NCBI GenBank assembly: GCA_902810715.1
Contig: CADDYS010000005.1
Span: 1 to 52,972 of the forward strand
Direction: 5' to 3'
DNA from: a bacterium
Lineage (GTDB): Bacteria > Actinomycetota > Aquicultoria > Aquicultorales > Aquicultoraceae
Length of the DNA stretch: 52,972 nucleotides
Shown here in pieces: positions 6,767-14,689 of this stretch. Position 1 is the stretch's first letter. Each line of letters opens with the position of its first letter. The notes beneath the pieces were generated by a model that was not told the DNA's origin, made no database searches, and worked only from the letters and a program-made list of their open reading frames with translations. Both the position numbers and the translations under genes were made by a program.

Positions 6767-9700
6767 CTATAACGGGCAATACCCCCACGCACATCCTCCT
6801 GAGTACTCTGAAGATGCGGTTATTGGCTGCTTCAGAACCTTTCTCTCCTCTGGGGTTCCGATGTATAGAACTTGCTCTGGTTTGCTACCATAACGATATA
6901 TCGTTATGCCTTTACACCCTAATTCGTAGGCAAGCAGATAAATTTTTCTTACGTCTTCTATTGTTGCGTCATGTGGTAGGTTGACTGTTTTAGATACCGC
7001 ATTATCCACGTATTTTTGGAATACCGCCTGCATCTTGACATGCCACTCAGGTGCTATATCAAAAGAGGTTACAAATACTCTTCTAATATCGCTTGGAATA
7101 TCTAGTATGCCCTTGATCGTCCCTTGCTTTGATATCTCCATCATGAGCTCTTGGCTGTAAAAGTCGCGCTCTTTAGCGACTTTTTCAAAAACCGGATTGA
7201 CCTCAAGAAGAGTAGTGCCCTCCATAACCTCTCTTGCATACGAGACTGCAAAGATGGGCTCGATCCCGCTGCTGGCATTTGCAATGATGCTAATGGTGCC
7301 GGTCGGCGCAATTGTTGTAACGGTTGCATTTCGCATTGTCTCAAAGCCGGCCTTATCCCATTTGCTTGCCAAAAAGTTGGGGAAGGAGCCGCGCTCGCGT
7401 GCTAGCTCAACCGATTTCTTAACTGCCTCTTCGTGAATAAACTTCATGACCTCTTCTGCCACATTTAGGCCCGGCTGACTATCGTAGGGGACACCCATCT
7501 CAAGAAGCATGTCCGCGAATCCCATTACCCCGAGACCGATTTTTCGGTTGGCTTTAGCCATATAGTCGATTTGCGGCAATGGGTATTTGCTGGCATCTAT
7601 TACATTATCCAAGAAGTGAATGCTTTTATGGACCGTATCTCTTAGTTTGTCCCAATCGATACTTCCATCGGCCTTGACCATCTTATGTAGATTGATCGAG
7701 CCTAGGTTACAGGGCTCATAGGGAAGCAAGGGCACTTCACCGCATTGGTGGGTAATTATACCGTTATATGCAACTGTATGGGTTAATGGTTGGGTTGTGT
7801 CATAAACGTCTGCAAAACCGGCTGCTTCGATTGACTTAACCATCGTCGTGAAAGTTTCGCAGTTACTTTTCCTTTTCTTCGATTTTATGAAGGACTTTGC
7901 TTTGGATTGCTTGGCTCTAGACATAAAGCCGACTACTTCAACAAACCGGTCGCGATTTACTTTGTCTAAGATAAGCTCATATTGCTTATTTGCTCTCGCA
8001 AGCTTTGGTTGCCCATCAGAGTCTGGAAGGTAGACTTCTTTTTCTTCTCGTCTCAGGTGCAATCTTGATACGATTCCTAAATTCAGCAGTAAAAGCTGTA
8101 CTTCTTGTAAAAGCTCTTTTGAGCTGCTGGCGAGCCTTATGCTGCAAGAACCTTTCTTTTCGGATATATTAACTGTGCCATCGGTTGTAAATAACCCCTG
8201 CAAAAATCCTATAACCGCATCCCTCGGTGCATACCAGATAGAATCCGGTACTTTTTTAAGGTGCGACTTAGCTGTCGCGATTCCAAGGTTATACAAGAAT
8301 CTTGCCGGAAATCCTTTATATCTAAGCTGCACCGAGCCGCGCTGCTCTCTTAAAAAACCGGTTGCACCAAACCAATTGGAAAAGAGTTCTTGGAAGTATG
8401 GAATAAAATCTCGTTCATCTTTACCAAAGATCAATGCAATCATTTGGCTACCTTCTGAAACTAAGAACCCATCACCTACCATCCAGCCTAATAACTGGCC
8501 AAGTTCCTTTGACCACTTTTGTGGCGGATTAATTTTCCCTTTATTTATTCCTGAAATATATCTGCCTCGCGCACCGGAGTGTTCCGGCATAAATACCGGC
8601 AGTTCATAGTTTTCGCTCCAGCATCCCTCACCAGCCTGAAGATACAGGGTATCACCCGGGTTTAGATCCTTAAGTTCAACAAAGCCGTTTGGGGTTAAGA
8701 ATCGGTGGTTAGCCGTTGCTGTAAGCTCGTAGCCGTGCTTGGTTTCTACGTTAAACACCGGCTCGTTGCTACCGGTCTTAAACACCGGAACTGCCGGCAA
8801 TAAAGCATTTTCGGTCTCCAATGGTTTGCCTTTGATTGCGGTAACTGCAGCAAACACCTCTTGGGAGATAAACAGCTCCTCCATAGTGGCAAGTCCTCTT
8901 GAGGTCGATATCCTGGTTGATCCAACCACGCACGGGTTGGTACTTTCAAATTGCCCAACCTCAGGTGTCGGGTTTGCTGTGTTGGCGCGGTCGATAAAGA
9001 ATAGCCCCGGGTCACCTGTCGACCAGGCCTGGGTGACGATTACATCAAAGAGATATTTTGCCGAGAGCTTGCCGGTGATCTCACCGTTTCTTGGGTTTAT
9101 TAGGTTAAAGTCCTCTCCCTTGGAGAGAGCATCCATGAAGCTATCGGCAACGGCAACCGAGACATTAAAATTGGTTAAGAAACCTTCCTTCTTCTTAGCT
9201 GTAACGAACTCGATGATATCCGGGTGGTCGTAGCGCAATATTCCCATATTCGCGCCGCGCCGACGCCCGCCCTGCTTTATGACATCGGTTGCAACATCAA
9301 ACACCCTCATAAAAGATACCGGCCCCGAGGCGATACCCTTCGTCGACCTTACGACATCGCCTTTTGGGCGTAGCCTTGAGAATGAGAACCCTGTCCCACC
9401 TCCGGTCTGGTGAATGATAGCCATGTATTTCACTGCATCAAAAATGGCGGGGATTGAGTCATCCACAGGGATGACAAAACAGGCGGCCAACTGGCCAAGT
9501 GAAGTGCCCGCATTCATCAGGGTGGGGGAGTTGTGGGTCACAAAACCATTCGCAATATATGTATTGCCATTTGGCACTTCGATATCTACAGTATCTAGCT
9601 CTAAGTGTTCTATAGTTTTTATTTTTTCAAATATCTGTTTCCTGTGAATCTCTAGATCATCAACGAACTCTTGGAATTCTGGAAACTCGGTAGAATACTT

Positions 9701-11350
9701 ATCCAATGTTGCAAGACCAACCGACTCGTTCCAACAAAGATTAGAAGATACTCTGCTATAGAGCTTATAGTTATTATCTTTTTCGTGATACCACTTTTTA
9801 AATTTAACCCACTGATTAGGTATACGGTTACTTCTTTTGCATTGAATATCCCGTAATTTGTTTTGCTTTCTAATAGAAATAAACCCTACAGTATCTCTAA
9901 AGGTACAAATATCCTCATAATTATTAATCAATATTCTATATTGGGTTTTATCAGAATCATAACCGGAAGTACCAGGCTTTTTTGTTATTCTCCGGGATTT
10001 TATTCCCAAACCTAGCAATAACAACTGAACTTCATTTGCCATCTTTTCTGATATAGTAGAGAATTCTATCTCTGTAATTCTGTCTTCGCTAACGCCAACA
10101 CTGCCGTCAGCTTCAAATAGTCCCCTTAAGTATCCTGCTATTATCTTTGAGTTAGCGACCATAATTTTATTTGGCGTTACCAAAGATGCTTTATCTAGTT
10201 GGTTTTCTCTTAGAAAACCAACTAGATTGACAGAATTAAACGATAGCTCGAAGCCACCTTTACCCTTAGAAGTTTTTCCTATTAACCCAAATTCTCTCAA
10301 GGATGCTTTAAAATAATCTATTAATTCCATAGAATTGTCATCAATGAAAATCCTTACACGAGAATCATCTAAACATCCGTCACCATACATATAACCTATA
10401 AATTCTGCAAGTTCGGTGGTAAGAACAGGGGGGAAAGAATAGATGTTGGCAGGGCGCCCACCTTTATATTCGCTCTTAGAGTAAGATAATGATGGTATAT
10501 TATGGGTAAAGACAAAGCCCTTCTGCAACACCATATAATCATTAGATGCTATGTCTTTAAGCTGTTTCCATATATAGTACCCCTCTTTATTGATAACTCT
10601 AAAATAATGCAGAGGAGTTGCTGTTATTGTATAGCCATTTTCTGTAGTTATTTTCCAGACTTTCTTAAAACCATTGCTATAAAACCTAGTCGCTTTCGAA
10701 AAGCCATTGTCTGTCGCTATATTTATTGGCATGTTATCCTCAAGTGAAGAAATTGTTGCTAAACCCTCACTTGTAGATACTATGCTGTCTCTAGCTAAAC
10801 AGTTGGGCATGAACTCAAAATTTGCCATCATGTTGAAGAACTTTTCTTCAGTTGCTTTAACGTCGGCTTGCTCGCTGTGGAGTTGATCGGGGGCGGCAAC
10901 GGCTGCTGCAACGCGCCTAAACATTTGCCCGGGCGTCTCTACGACTTCGCCCTCTTCGTTTTTAATAAGATACCTCTGGCTTAAGACTTTTGCGGCGTTA
11001 ACACTGACCTTAATGTCGTTTAGAGGTACGCCGACAAATTTTCTAGCCGCCCTGACGCTTGCCCTCATGTCTCGATACAGTATATAAGCTTTGGCTACCT
11101 CGGGCAGGTCGGCATCAACCAGTATACGCTCAACGATATCCTGTATTTGCTCGACGGTTGGTATAGGTCTTTCTTCCGCAGTCTCTTCAAGCCCCTCAAC
11201 CGCTCTATCTGTTAGGTCTGCAGCAAGCTTACCATCCGGGTGGCTGGTAGCGTTTAACGCCTTGTGTATGGCGACGGTAATTTTGGATGAGTCGAAATCT
11301 ACAATACGTCCATCTCTCTTGCGAACCTTTTTTATTAAAGCCTGTTTCAT
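6767..11350 (-). CDS. nrdJ: Adenosylcobalamin-dependent ribonucleotide reductase with two inteins
   Basis: The 1,527-residue precursor should splice to about 707 residues, normal for class II reductases. The mature parts include an N-terminal ATP-cone (about residues 1-90), 'AACFV' (disulfide Cys 624), 'TNP' joined after splicing to 'CGEVPLLPYEPCNLGS' (the N-x-C-x-E radical centre), the 'APTGTISIIA' loop, and a C-terminal cysteine pair (GGCAWGYCPL) that re-reduces the active site. It makes deoxyribonucleotides with B12 and needs no oxygen. GAGGGGG lies 6 nt before the ATG. Inteins occupy residues 184-607 and 807-1202. The C-terminal region is short compared with some family members. Confidence 0.95.
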   Translation of the reverse strand: MKQALIKKVRKRDGRIVDFDSSKITVAIHKALNATSHPDGKLAADLTDRAVEGLEETAEERPIPTVEQIQDIVERILVDADLPEVAKAYILYRDMRASVRAARKFVGVPLNDIKVSVNAAKVLSQRYLIKNEEGEVVETPGQMFRRVAAAVAAPDQLHSEQADVKATEEKFFNMMANFEFMPNCLARDSIVSTSEGLATISSLEDNMPINIATDNGFSKATRFYSNGFKKVWKITTENGYTITATPLHYFRVINKEGYYIWKQLKDIASNDYMVLQKGFVFTHNIPSLSYSKSEYKGGRPANIYSFPPVLTTELAEFIGYMYGDGCLDDSRVRIFIDDNSMELIDYFKASLREFGLIGKTSKGKGGFELSFNSVNLVGFLRENQLDKASLVTPNKIMVANSKIIAGYLRGLFEADGSVGVSEDRITEIEFSTISEKMANEVQLLLLGLGIKSRRITKKPGTSGYDSDKTQYRILINNYEDICTFRDTVGFISIRKQNKLRDIQCKRSNRIPNQWVKFKKWYHEKDNNYKLYSRVSSNLCWNESVGLATLDKYSTEFPEFQEFVDDLEIHRKQIFEKIKTIEHLELDTVDIEVPNGNTYIANGFVTHNSPTLMNAGTSLGQLAACFVIPVDDSIPAIFDAVKYMAIIHQTGGGTGFSFSRLRPKGDVVRSTKGIASGPVSFMRVFDVATDVIKQGGRRRGANMGILRYDHPDIIEFVTAKKKEGFLTNFNVSVAVADSFMDALSKGEDFNLINPRNGEITGKLSAKYLFDVIVTQAWSTGDPGLFFIDRANTANPTPEVGQFESTNPCVVGSTRISTSRGLATMEELFISQEVFAAVTAIKGKPLETENALLPAVPVFKTGSNEPVFNVETKHGYELTATANHRFLTPNGFVELKDLNPGDTLYLQAGEGCWSENYELPVFMPEHSGARGRYISGINKGKINPPQKWSKELGQLLGWMVGDGFLVSEGSQMIALIFGKDERDFIPYFQELFSNWFGATGFLREQRGSVQLRYKGFPARFLYNLGIATAKSHLKKVPDSIWYAPRDAVIGFLQGLFTTDGTVNISEKKGSCSIRLASSSKELLQEVQLLLLNLGIVSRLHLRREEKEVYLPDSDGQPKLARANKQYELILDKVNRDRFVEVVGFMSRAKQSKAKSFIKSKKRKSNCETFTTMVKSIEAAGFADVYDTTQPLTHTVAYNGIITHQCGEVPLLPYEPCNLGSINLHKMVKADGSIDWDKLRDTVHKSIHFLDNVIDASKYPLPQIDYMAKANRKIGLGVMGFADMLLEMGVPYDSQPGLNVAEEVMKFIHEEAVKKSVELARERGSFPNFLASKWDKAGFETMRNATVTTIAPTGTISIIANASSGIEPIFAVSYAREVMEGTTLLEVNPVFEKVAKERDFYSQELMMEISKQGTIKGILDIPSDIRRVFVTSFDIAPEWHVKMQAVFQKYVDNAVSKTVNLPHDATIEDVRKIYLLAYELGCKGITIYRYGSKPEQVLYIGTPEERKVLKQPITASSEYSGGCAWGYCPL
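7745..8932 (-). mobile_element. Intein 2 of nrdJ (396 aa, LAGLIDADG endonuclease)
   Basis: Residues 807-1202 of the precursor. It starts with Cys in 'CVVGSTRIST', has the block B histidine in 'TATANH' (about residue 882), and ends ITHQ, followed by Cys+1 of the extein. Two dodecapeptide motifs ('LGQLLGWMVGDG', 'VIGFLQGLFTTDG') mark a homing endonuclease. The last residue is Gln instead of the usual Asn; Gln-ending inteins are known but less common. The insertion site lies directly before the Cys equivalent to the thiyl-radical cysteine (E. coli NrdA C439), inside the conserved NPCGE motif. Confidence 0.93.
9530..10801 (-). mobile_element. Intein 1 of nrdJ (424 aa, LAGLIDADG endonuclease)
   Basis: Residues 184-607 of the precursor. 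It starts with Cys in 'CLARDSIVST', carries the block B motif 'TATPLH' (His about 248), and ends VTHN with the canonical His-Asn pair, followed by Ser+1 in 'SPTLMNAG'. Dodecapeptide motifs 'LAEFIGYMYGDG' and 'IAGYLRGLFEADG' indicate an active-looking homing endonuclease. By eye, base composition looks more A/T-rich here than in the exteins, in line with separate ancestry. It sits in a conserved extein block near the start of the catalytic barrel. Confidence 0.94.
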
Positions 11351-11387
11351 TAGACCCCCTCATAGTAATGCCTATTTGGTATGTACG

Positions 11388-12242
11388 TTAGCGGCCTCTT
11401 GGCGGTGTTGGGCGGCTTCTGTACGGAAGCGGCACGTACTCGACTGATGGGCGTCTCTGCTGGGTCTGCGGGTAGAACTGCATCAATTGGTGGAAATCCT
11501 TCGGCAACCTGTCATTTACCGGGAGACCTAGTTCTTCGGCCTTATCCACACCTATCGGATAATCATGGGTCCAGCGGCCCTCACTTAGAATCTGCGATAT
11601 CTCACGCGCCTTGTCCTCGGGCATCTTGTCTTTGATAAGATCATAGACTACATCGTGTACCTGGCTTACTGCTTTTTTTGCAACGTCGGCAAGCACAAGC
11701 GTTTGGTCATCCCGGTTGGGATTCGGTATATCGGCGGCTGCAATCACTGAGGCCGCCGGGAAAGACCCTCCCCTGGGGTCCCCGATCTGAGGATCAACGG
11801 GTCCAAGGACCGCGTTCGCATCCATGACGATCTCATCTGCCGCTAAAGCGATAAGTGTCCCGCCGGACATTGCATAATGGGGAACAAATACCGTGACCTT
11901 TGATGGGTGTCGCTTCAGGGCAAATGCTATTTGCTCTGAAGCCAACACCAGGCCGCCCGGTGTGTGCAGGACGATATCGATCGGAACTTTTGGGTCGGTT
12001 AAGCGAATCGCCCGCAATATCTGCTCTGAGTCCTCAATGTCGATGTAGCGTGCAAACGGGATCCCCAGGAAGCTTAGCGCCTCCTGTCTATGTATTAAAG
12101 TGACAAGGCGTGCCTTTCTATCTTCCTCGATTTTGTGCAAGAACTGCAGTCTTCTGATGTCCAGGATTCGTCTCTGGATTATCGGAAGGAGGATTGCGAC
12201 TATGAAAAACAGCCAGAATATATCCGAAATACTAAAGGACAT
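11388..12242 (-). CDS. SDH-family ClpP-fold membrane serine protease
   Basis: The 284-residue protein has one N-terminal membrane helix (about residues 5-23) followed by a ClpP/crotonase-like fold of the SDH (DUF114) family. Likely catalytic residues are the Ser in 'YAMSGGTL', the Asp in 'LGPVDPQIGDP' and the His in 'WTHDYPIG'. 'VLHTPGG' forms the oxyanion region. Members are thought to be membrane-bound serine peptidases. The C-terminus is proline/arginine-rich and probably disordered. It is separated from nrdJ by 37 nt on the same strand and could be co-transcribed. Substrate unknown. Confidence 0.85.
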   Translation of the reverse strand: MSFSISDIFWLFFIVAILLPIIQRRILDIRRLQFLHKIEEDRKARLVTLIHRQEALSFLGIPFARYIDIEDSEQILRAIRLTDPKVPIDIVLHTPGGLVLASEQIAFALKRHPSKVTVFVPHYAMSGGTLIALAADEIVMDANAVLGPVDPQIGDPRGGSFPAASVIAAADIPNPNRDDQTLVLADVAKKAVSQVHDVVYDLIKDKMPEDKAREISQILSEGRWTHDYPIGVDKAEELGLPVNDRLPKDFHQLMQFYPQTQQRRPSVEYVPLPYRSRPTPPRGR

Positions 12243-12272
12243 ATAAGTAAGCCCTACCTTTCGGTTTTAATT

Positions 12273-12482
12273 TTATTCGTGCTCTTCCTTGCCGATTACC
12301 GAGTTTAGCTCGTCAACAAGGACATCGGGGTTGATGTTGTGTAGAGCGGCTCCCTGCGCAATGTTCTCAAGCTGCGATACGGCGCAACTGTAGCAAGCCA
12401 GGCCATGGCGCAAGAAAACCTGAACGGTTTCCGGGTACTGCTCGACACACTCTGCGATTGTCATCTCCTTTGTTACTGCCAT
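12273..12482 (-). CDS. DUF1858 redox-disulfide small protein
   Basis: The 69-residue protein matches the DUF1858 family, often found attached to hybrid-cluster or redox enzymes. It has the 'TIAECVEQYPETVQVFLRHGL' helix pair followed by CYSC (Cys30 and Cys33), a CXXC that could form a disulfide or bind metal, and a C-terminal acidic helix. AGGGGG stands upstream of the ATG. It lies 30 nt before the membrane protease and after the Rrf2 gene on the same strand. A small redox or metal-sensing role is inferred. Confidence 0.85.
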   Translation of the reverse strand: MAVTKEMTIAECVEQYPETVQVFLRHGLACYSCAVSQLENIAQGAALHNINPDVLVDELNSVIGKEEHE

Positions 12483-12561
12483 CGTTGTTACCCCCTTAGT
12501 AAATTCCCATTTAAAAACATTTATACCAAAGTATATTTAGAAGTAGCAGCCTCCACATTGG

Positions 12562-12660
12562 TTATTTGGCGCAGGTCTTTTCTTTAATGTTAACTTGTTT
12601 TTTGCATTTAGGACAGAAGAAGGCCCCTGAAATTTTTACTTTCCGGTTCTGGGTATTGGT
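12562..12660 (-). other. Zinc-ribbon-like open frame without a normal start codon
   Basis: Directly after the rrf2 stop codon, the minus strand in another frame encodes a convincing mini zinc ribbon ('FFCPKCKKQVNIKEKTCAK') and then TAA at 12562-12564. No ATG, GTG or TTG is found in this frame within the region examined, and the frame stays open upstream through the 3' end of rrf2. Either it uses a rare start (ATT or similar), it is fused to Rrf2 by frameshifting, or it is a decayed gene. Confidence 0.35.
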
Positions 12661-12662
12661 GT

Positions 12663-13136
12663 TTAAACGTCTATTTCTATCTCGTTGCTTACTCTCCCAG
12701 CCCCTTCCGGCATTTGGGCCTCGGCCGGAGGCATTTTTGAGACTGCAAGCGTGGCCAAAGAGGTTGATTCTAAAACGGCAAGCATCTGCCCTTGCGCTTT
12801 TTGCCAGACCTTATATATGGCGCAGCCGGGCCTTCTGGAGCAGCTATCGTCGCCGGCCAGGCAGTGGTTGATTGCGATCGGCCCTTCGATTGCCTCGACG
12901 ATCTGCCTTAAGTTTATCTCTGGCGGCCGTTTACCCAGGTAAATGCCGCCGCTATTTCCGCGGACGGTGTGGATTAGCCCCGTGTTTTTTAAGTCGGGGA
13001 TGATTTGAACGAGAAATTTTTCCGGGATGTCCTGCCTTGCCGCGATATCTTTTGACATTACCGGCTGCCGATGGTAGTTCGTCGCCAGATCGACCATCGC
13101 ACGGATCGCATACTCGGCCTTTCTGGTTAGTTGCAT
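12663..13136 (-). CDS. Rrf2 family transcriptional regulator, Fe-S type
   Basis: The 157-residue protein opens with the Rrf2 winged helix ('MQLTRKAEYAIRAMVDLA', 'IPEKFLVQIIPDLKNTGLI', 'VRGNSGGIYLGK'). Three cysteines spaced C-x6-C-x5-C (NHCLAGDDSCSRRPGC) lie in the usual iron-sulfur ligand region, so it probably senses redox state, iron or NO through a cluster. The ATG at 13136 is preceded by GGGAGG, which decides it over an in-frame upstream start at 13163. The divergent neighbour is a LysR regulator, and the shared 187-bp gap holds an operator-like repeat. Confidence 0.88.
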   Translation of the reverse strand: MQLTRKAEYAIRAMVDLATNYHRQPVMSKDIAARQDIPEKFLVQIIPDLKNTGLIHTVRGNSGGIYLGKRPPEINLRQIVEAIEGPIAINHCLAGDDSCSRRPGCAIYKVWQKAQGQMLAVLESTSLATLAVSKMPPAEAQMPEGAGRVSNEIEIDV

Positions 13137-13165
13137 ATCTTGCCTCCCGGGATTATTATTCAAAG

Positions 13166-13206
13166 TTAACTAGGTTAATAATATTTGAGCTTGATAAAGA
13201 AAGCAA
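13166..13206 (-). promoter_or_regulatory. rrf2 promoter with overlapping inverted repeat
   Basis: On the minus strand TTGCTT (13206-13201) and TATTAT (13183-13178) are 17 nt apart, which is a good promoter for rrf2. The 13-bp inverted repeat TTAACTAGGTTAA (13166-13178) overlaps the end of the -10 element and the start-site region, where a bound repressor would block transcription. Autoregulation by Rrf2 is inferred. Confidence 0.55.
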
Positions 13207-13263
13207 GGATAGAAATGGTGAACAGGGAATTGCCATTATAGACCTATATTTAATCCCTAAACG

Positions 13264-13272
13264 TGTTATAAT
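13264..13272 (+). promoter_or_regulatory. Extended -10 promoter for the LysR gene
   Basis: TGTTATAAT is a perfect extended -10 element 52 nt before the LysR start codon. No clear -35 is seen. The expected start site is near 13279, giving a leader of about 45 nt. Confidence 0.5.
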
Positions 13273-13323
13273 AAATGTAAATAAGTAGAAAACGCATGAT
13301 AAATGCTGCTTATAGGAGGAACC

Positions 13324-14229
13324 ATGAACATCAACCAGCTTAAGGCTTTTGTCAGCATAGTTGAAAAGGGTACTTTTTCAGCTGCGGCACGCGCCATGGG
13401 TGTATCCCAGCCGGCCGTAAGTCTTCAAATACAGGCGCTTGAGGAATACCTCGGCGTCGATCTTCTCGATCGCAGGACCAAAAAAGTCCAGCTAACTGAG
13501 GCCGGAAAGCTTTTTTACCCGACCGCCCTTCAGGTGGTCTCGCAAGTTGAAAATGCCCAGCATCAACTGGAGGAGCTGGGAGACTCAGTAAAGGGCAGGC
13601 TTGCCGTCGGCGGGAGCACTATCCCCGGCGAGTATGTTCTCCCCAAGCTTCTTGGCAGGTTTAAGAAGGAGTACCCGGATGTATCCATTACTTTGCGGAT
13701 TGCCGATACCAGGGAGATAACCGAGCAGATCGTATCCGGTGAGCTACAGGTCGGTTTAATTGGGGCAAAGCCTGGCAGCGGTCAACTAAGTGCACGCCCG
13801 TTCCTTCACGACGAGCTGGTGTTTATTGTTCCGGCAGGGCACAGTCTCTCCCAGAAGATATCCATAAGTTTGGATGATCTTACCCAGGCGCAGTTTATTA
13901 CGAGAGAACGGGGCTCCGGCACAAGACAGACCATAGAGAATTATCTTTTCAAGCAGGGTCTAAGTCTTGATGATCTAAACATCGTGATGGAGCTTGGGAG
14001 CACCGAAGCCGTTGTGAATGCGGTATCTGCCGGACTCGGCGCGTCGATTGTCTCCAAGTGGGCCGCCGAGAGGTCGCTTAAGCTCGGTGAGATATCAACA
14101 GTTAAGCTCCCCGGACCGGCGTTTACTCGTGACCTTTACCTGGTGGTAAGCAAGCATGCACCAACTCGCTCAACGCAGGCGTTTCTAGCCTTTATCGAAA
14201 AATTAGACATTAGCAAGATAAAACCATAG
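13324..14229 (+). CDS. LysR family transcriptional regulator
   Basis: The 301-residue protein has an N-terminal helix-turn-helix ('FSAAARAMGVSQPAVSLQIQ', residues about 18-37) and a C-terminal substrate-binding-like effector domain. It resembles the CysB-like group sometimes tied to selenium or sulfur metabolism, but that finer call is uncertain. AGGAGG lies 4 nt before the ATG at 13324, which is preferred to the in-frame start at 13303. It precedes the riboswitch-tupABC locus by about 70 nt, so it could regulate tungsten or molybdenum uptake, though the riboswitches may suffice. No ligand can be inferred. Confidence 0.85.
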   Translation: MNINQLKAFVSIVEKGTFSAAARAMGVSQPAVSLQIQALEEYLGVDLLDRRTKKVQLTEAGKLFYPTALQVVSQVENAQHQLEELGDSVKGRLAVGGSTIPGEYVLPKLLGRFKKEYPDVSITLRIADTREITEQIVSGELQVGLIGAKPGSGQLSARPFLHDELVFIVPAGHSLSQKISISLDDLTQAQFITRERGSGTRQTIENYLFKQGLSLDDLNIVMELGSTEAVVNAVSAGLGASIVSKWAAERSLKLGEISTVKLPGPAFTRDLYLVVSKHAPTRSTQAFLAFIEKLDISKIKP

Positions 14230-14297
14230 CTACCGATATATTGTAGACGATACAATTTTAGTTTATCATTACAAGATAGATAACTTAATTGTATAAA

Positions 14298-14423
14298 GAC
14301 TCCGACCCGAAACCCCTAAGGCATAGGTGCTACGGGATGAGGGCGTCGGGCTTGCCGTAAGGGCAAGTATCCGGCCAGGGTTAAGCTGGAAACGGCTTTG
14401 CCTCCCGACATTGGAAAGGAGCC
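14298..14423 (+). ncRNA. Moco/Tuco-type riboswitch 1
   Basis: The leader has the landmarks of the molybdenum/tungsten cofactor RNA: a closing CTCC (14300-14303) pairing with GGAG (14418-14421), a GAAAC segment followed by GCCTCCC (14400-14406), and the terminal TTGGAAAGGAG. Riboswitch 2 at 14,590-14,684 repeats the same pattern. It lies downstream of a LysR gene and upstream of tupABC. A terminator follows 28 nt after it, so this copy could act on transcription. Whether it senses Moco or the tungsten form depends on an internal helix that was not modelled here. Confidence 0.75.
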
Positions 14424-14450
14424 TTGATTTTGGCGTTAGCCTTAAATTTA

Positions 14451-14488
14451 GGCACTGGTTTTTCCTTTGGGAGGCCGGTGTTTTTTTT
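14451..14488 (+). terminator. Terminator between the two riboswitches
   Basis: CACTGG (14453-14458) pairs with CCGGTG (14475-14480, one G-U pair), followed by eight T residues (14481-14488). GGGAGGC at 14469-14475 could instead pair with GCCTCCC (14400-14406) inside riboswitch 1, which would compete with the 3' arm. That is the expected layout of an antiterminator, so ligand binding would favour termination. The pairing is inferred by eye. Confidence 0.6.
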
Positions 14489-14589
14489 GTTTCTCGCACT
14501 GGGGCATTAAAAGCACGTAAAGCAAGATAGGCAGAATGGAGGTGATTGAGCAGCGACGCTTAGCGCGAGAAAAAATTAAGTACATGTAA

Positions 14590-14684
14590 ACCTCCGAGCC
14601 GGCATGCCTACGGTGTAAGCTATGGCTAGTCGGCCGATAGGGTTAGGGTGGAAACGCCCTGGCCTCCCGTATTTGGAAAGGAGA
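14590..14684 (+). ncRNA. Moco/Tuco-type riboswitch 2, overlapping the tupA ribosome-binding site
   Basis: A second aptamer-like segment begins with CCTCCGAGCC and contains GTGGAAAC, GGCCTCCCG and TTGGAAAGGAG in the same order as riboswitch 1. The closing helix pairs CTCC (14592-14595) with GGAG (14680-14683). That GGAG is also the Shine-Dalgarno sequence of tupA, whose TTG start follows 6 nt later. A stable ligand-bound closing helix would hide the ribosome-binding site, so this copy probably controls translation. Confidence 0.8.
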
Positions 14685-14689
14685 CATAA

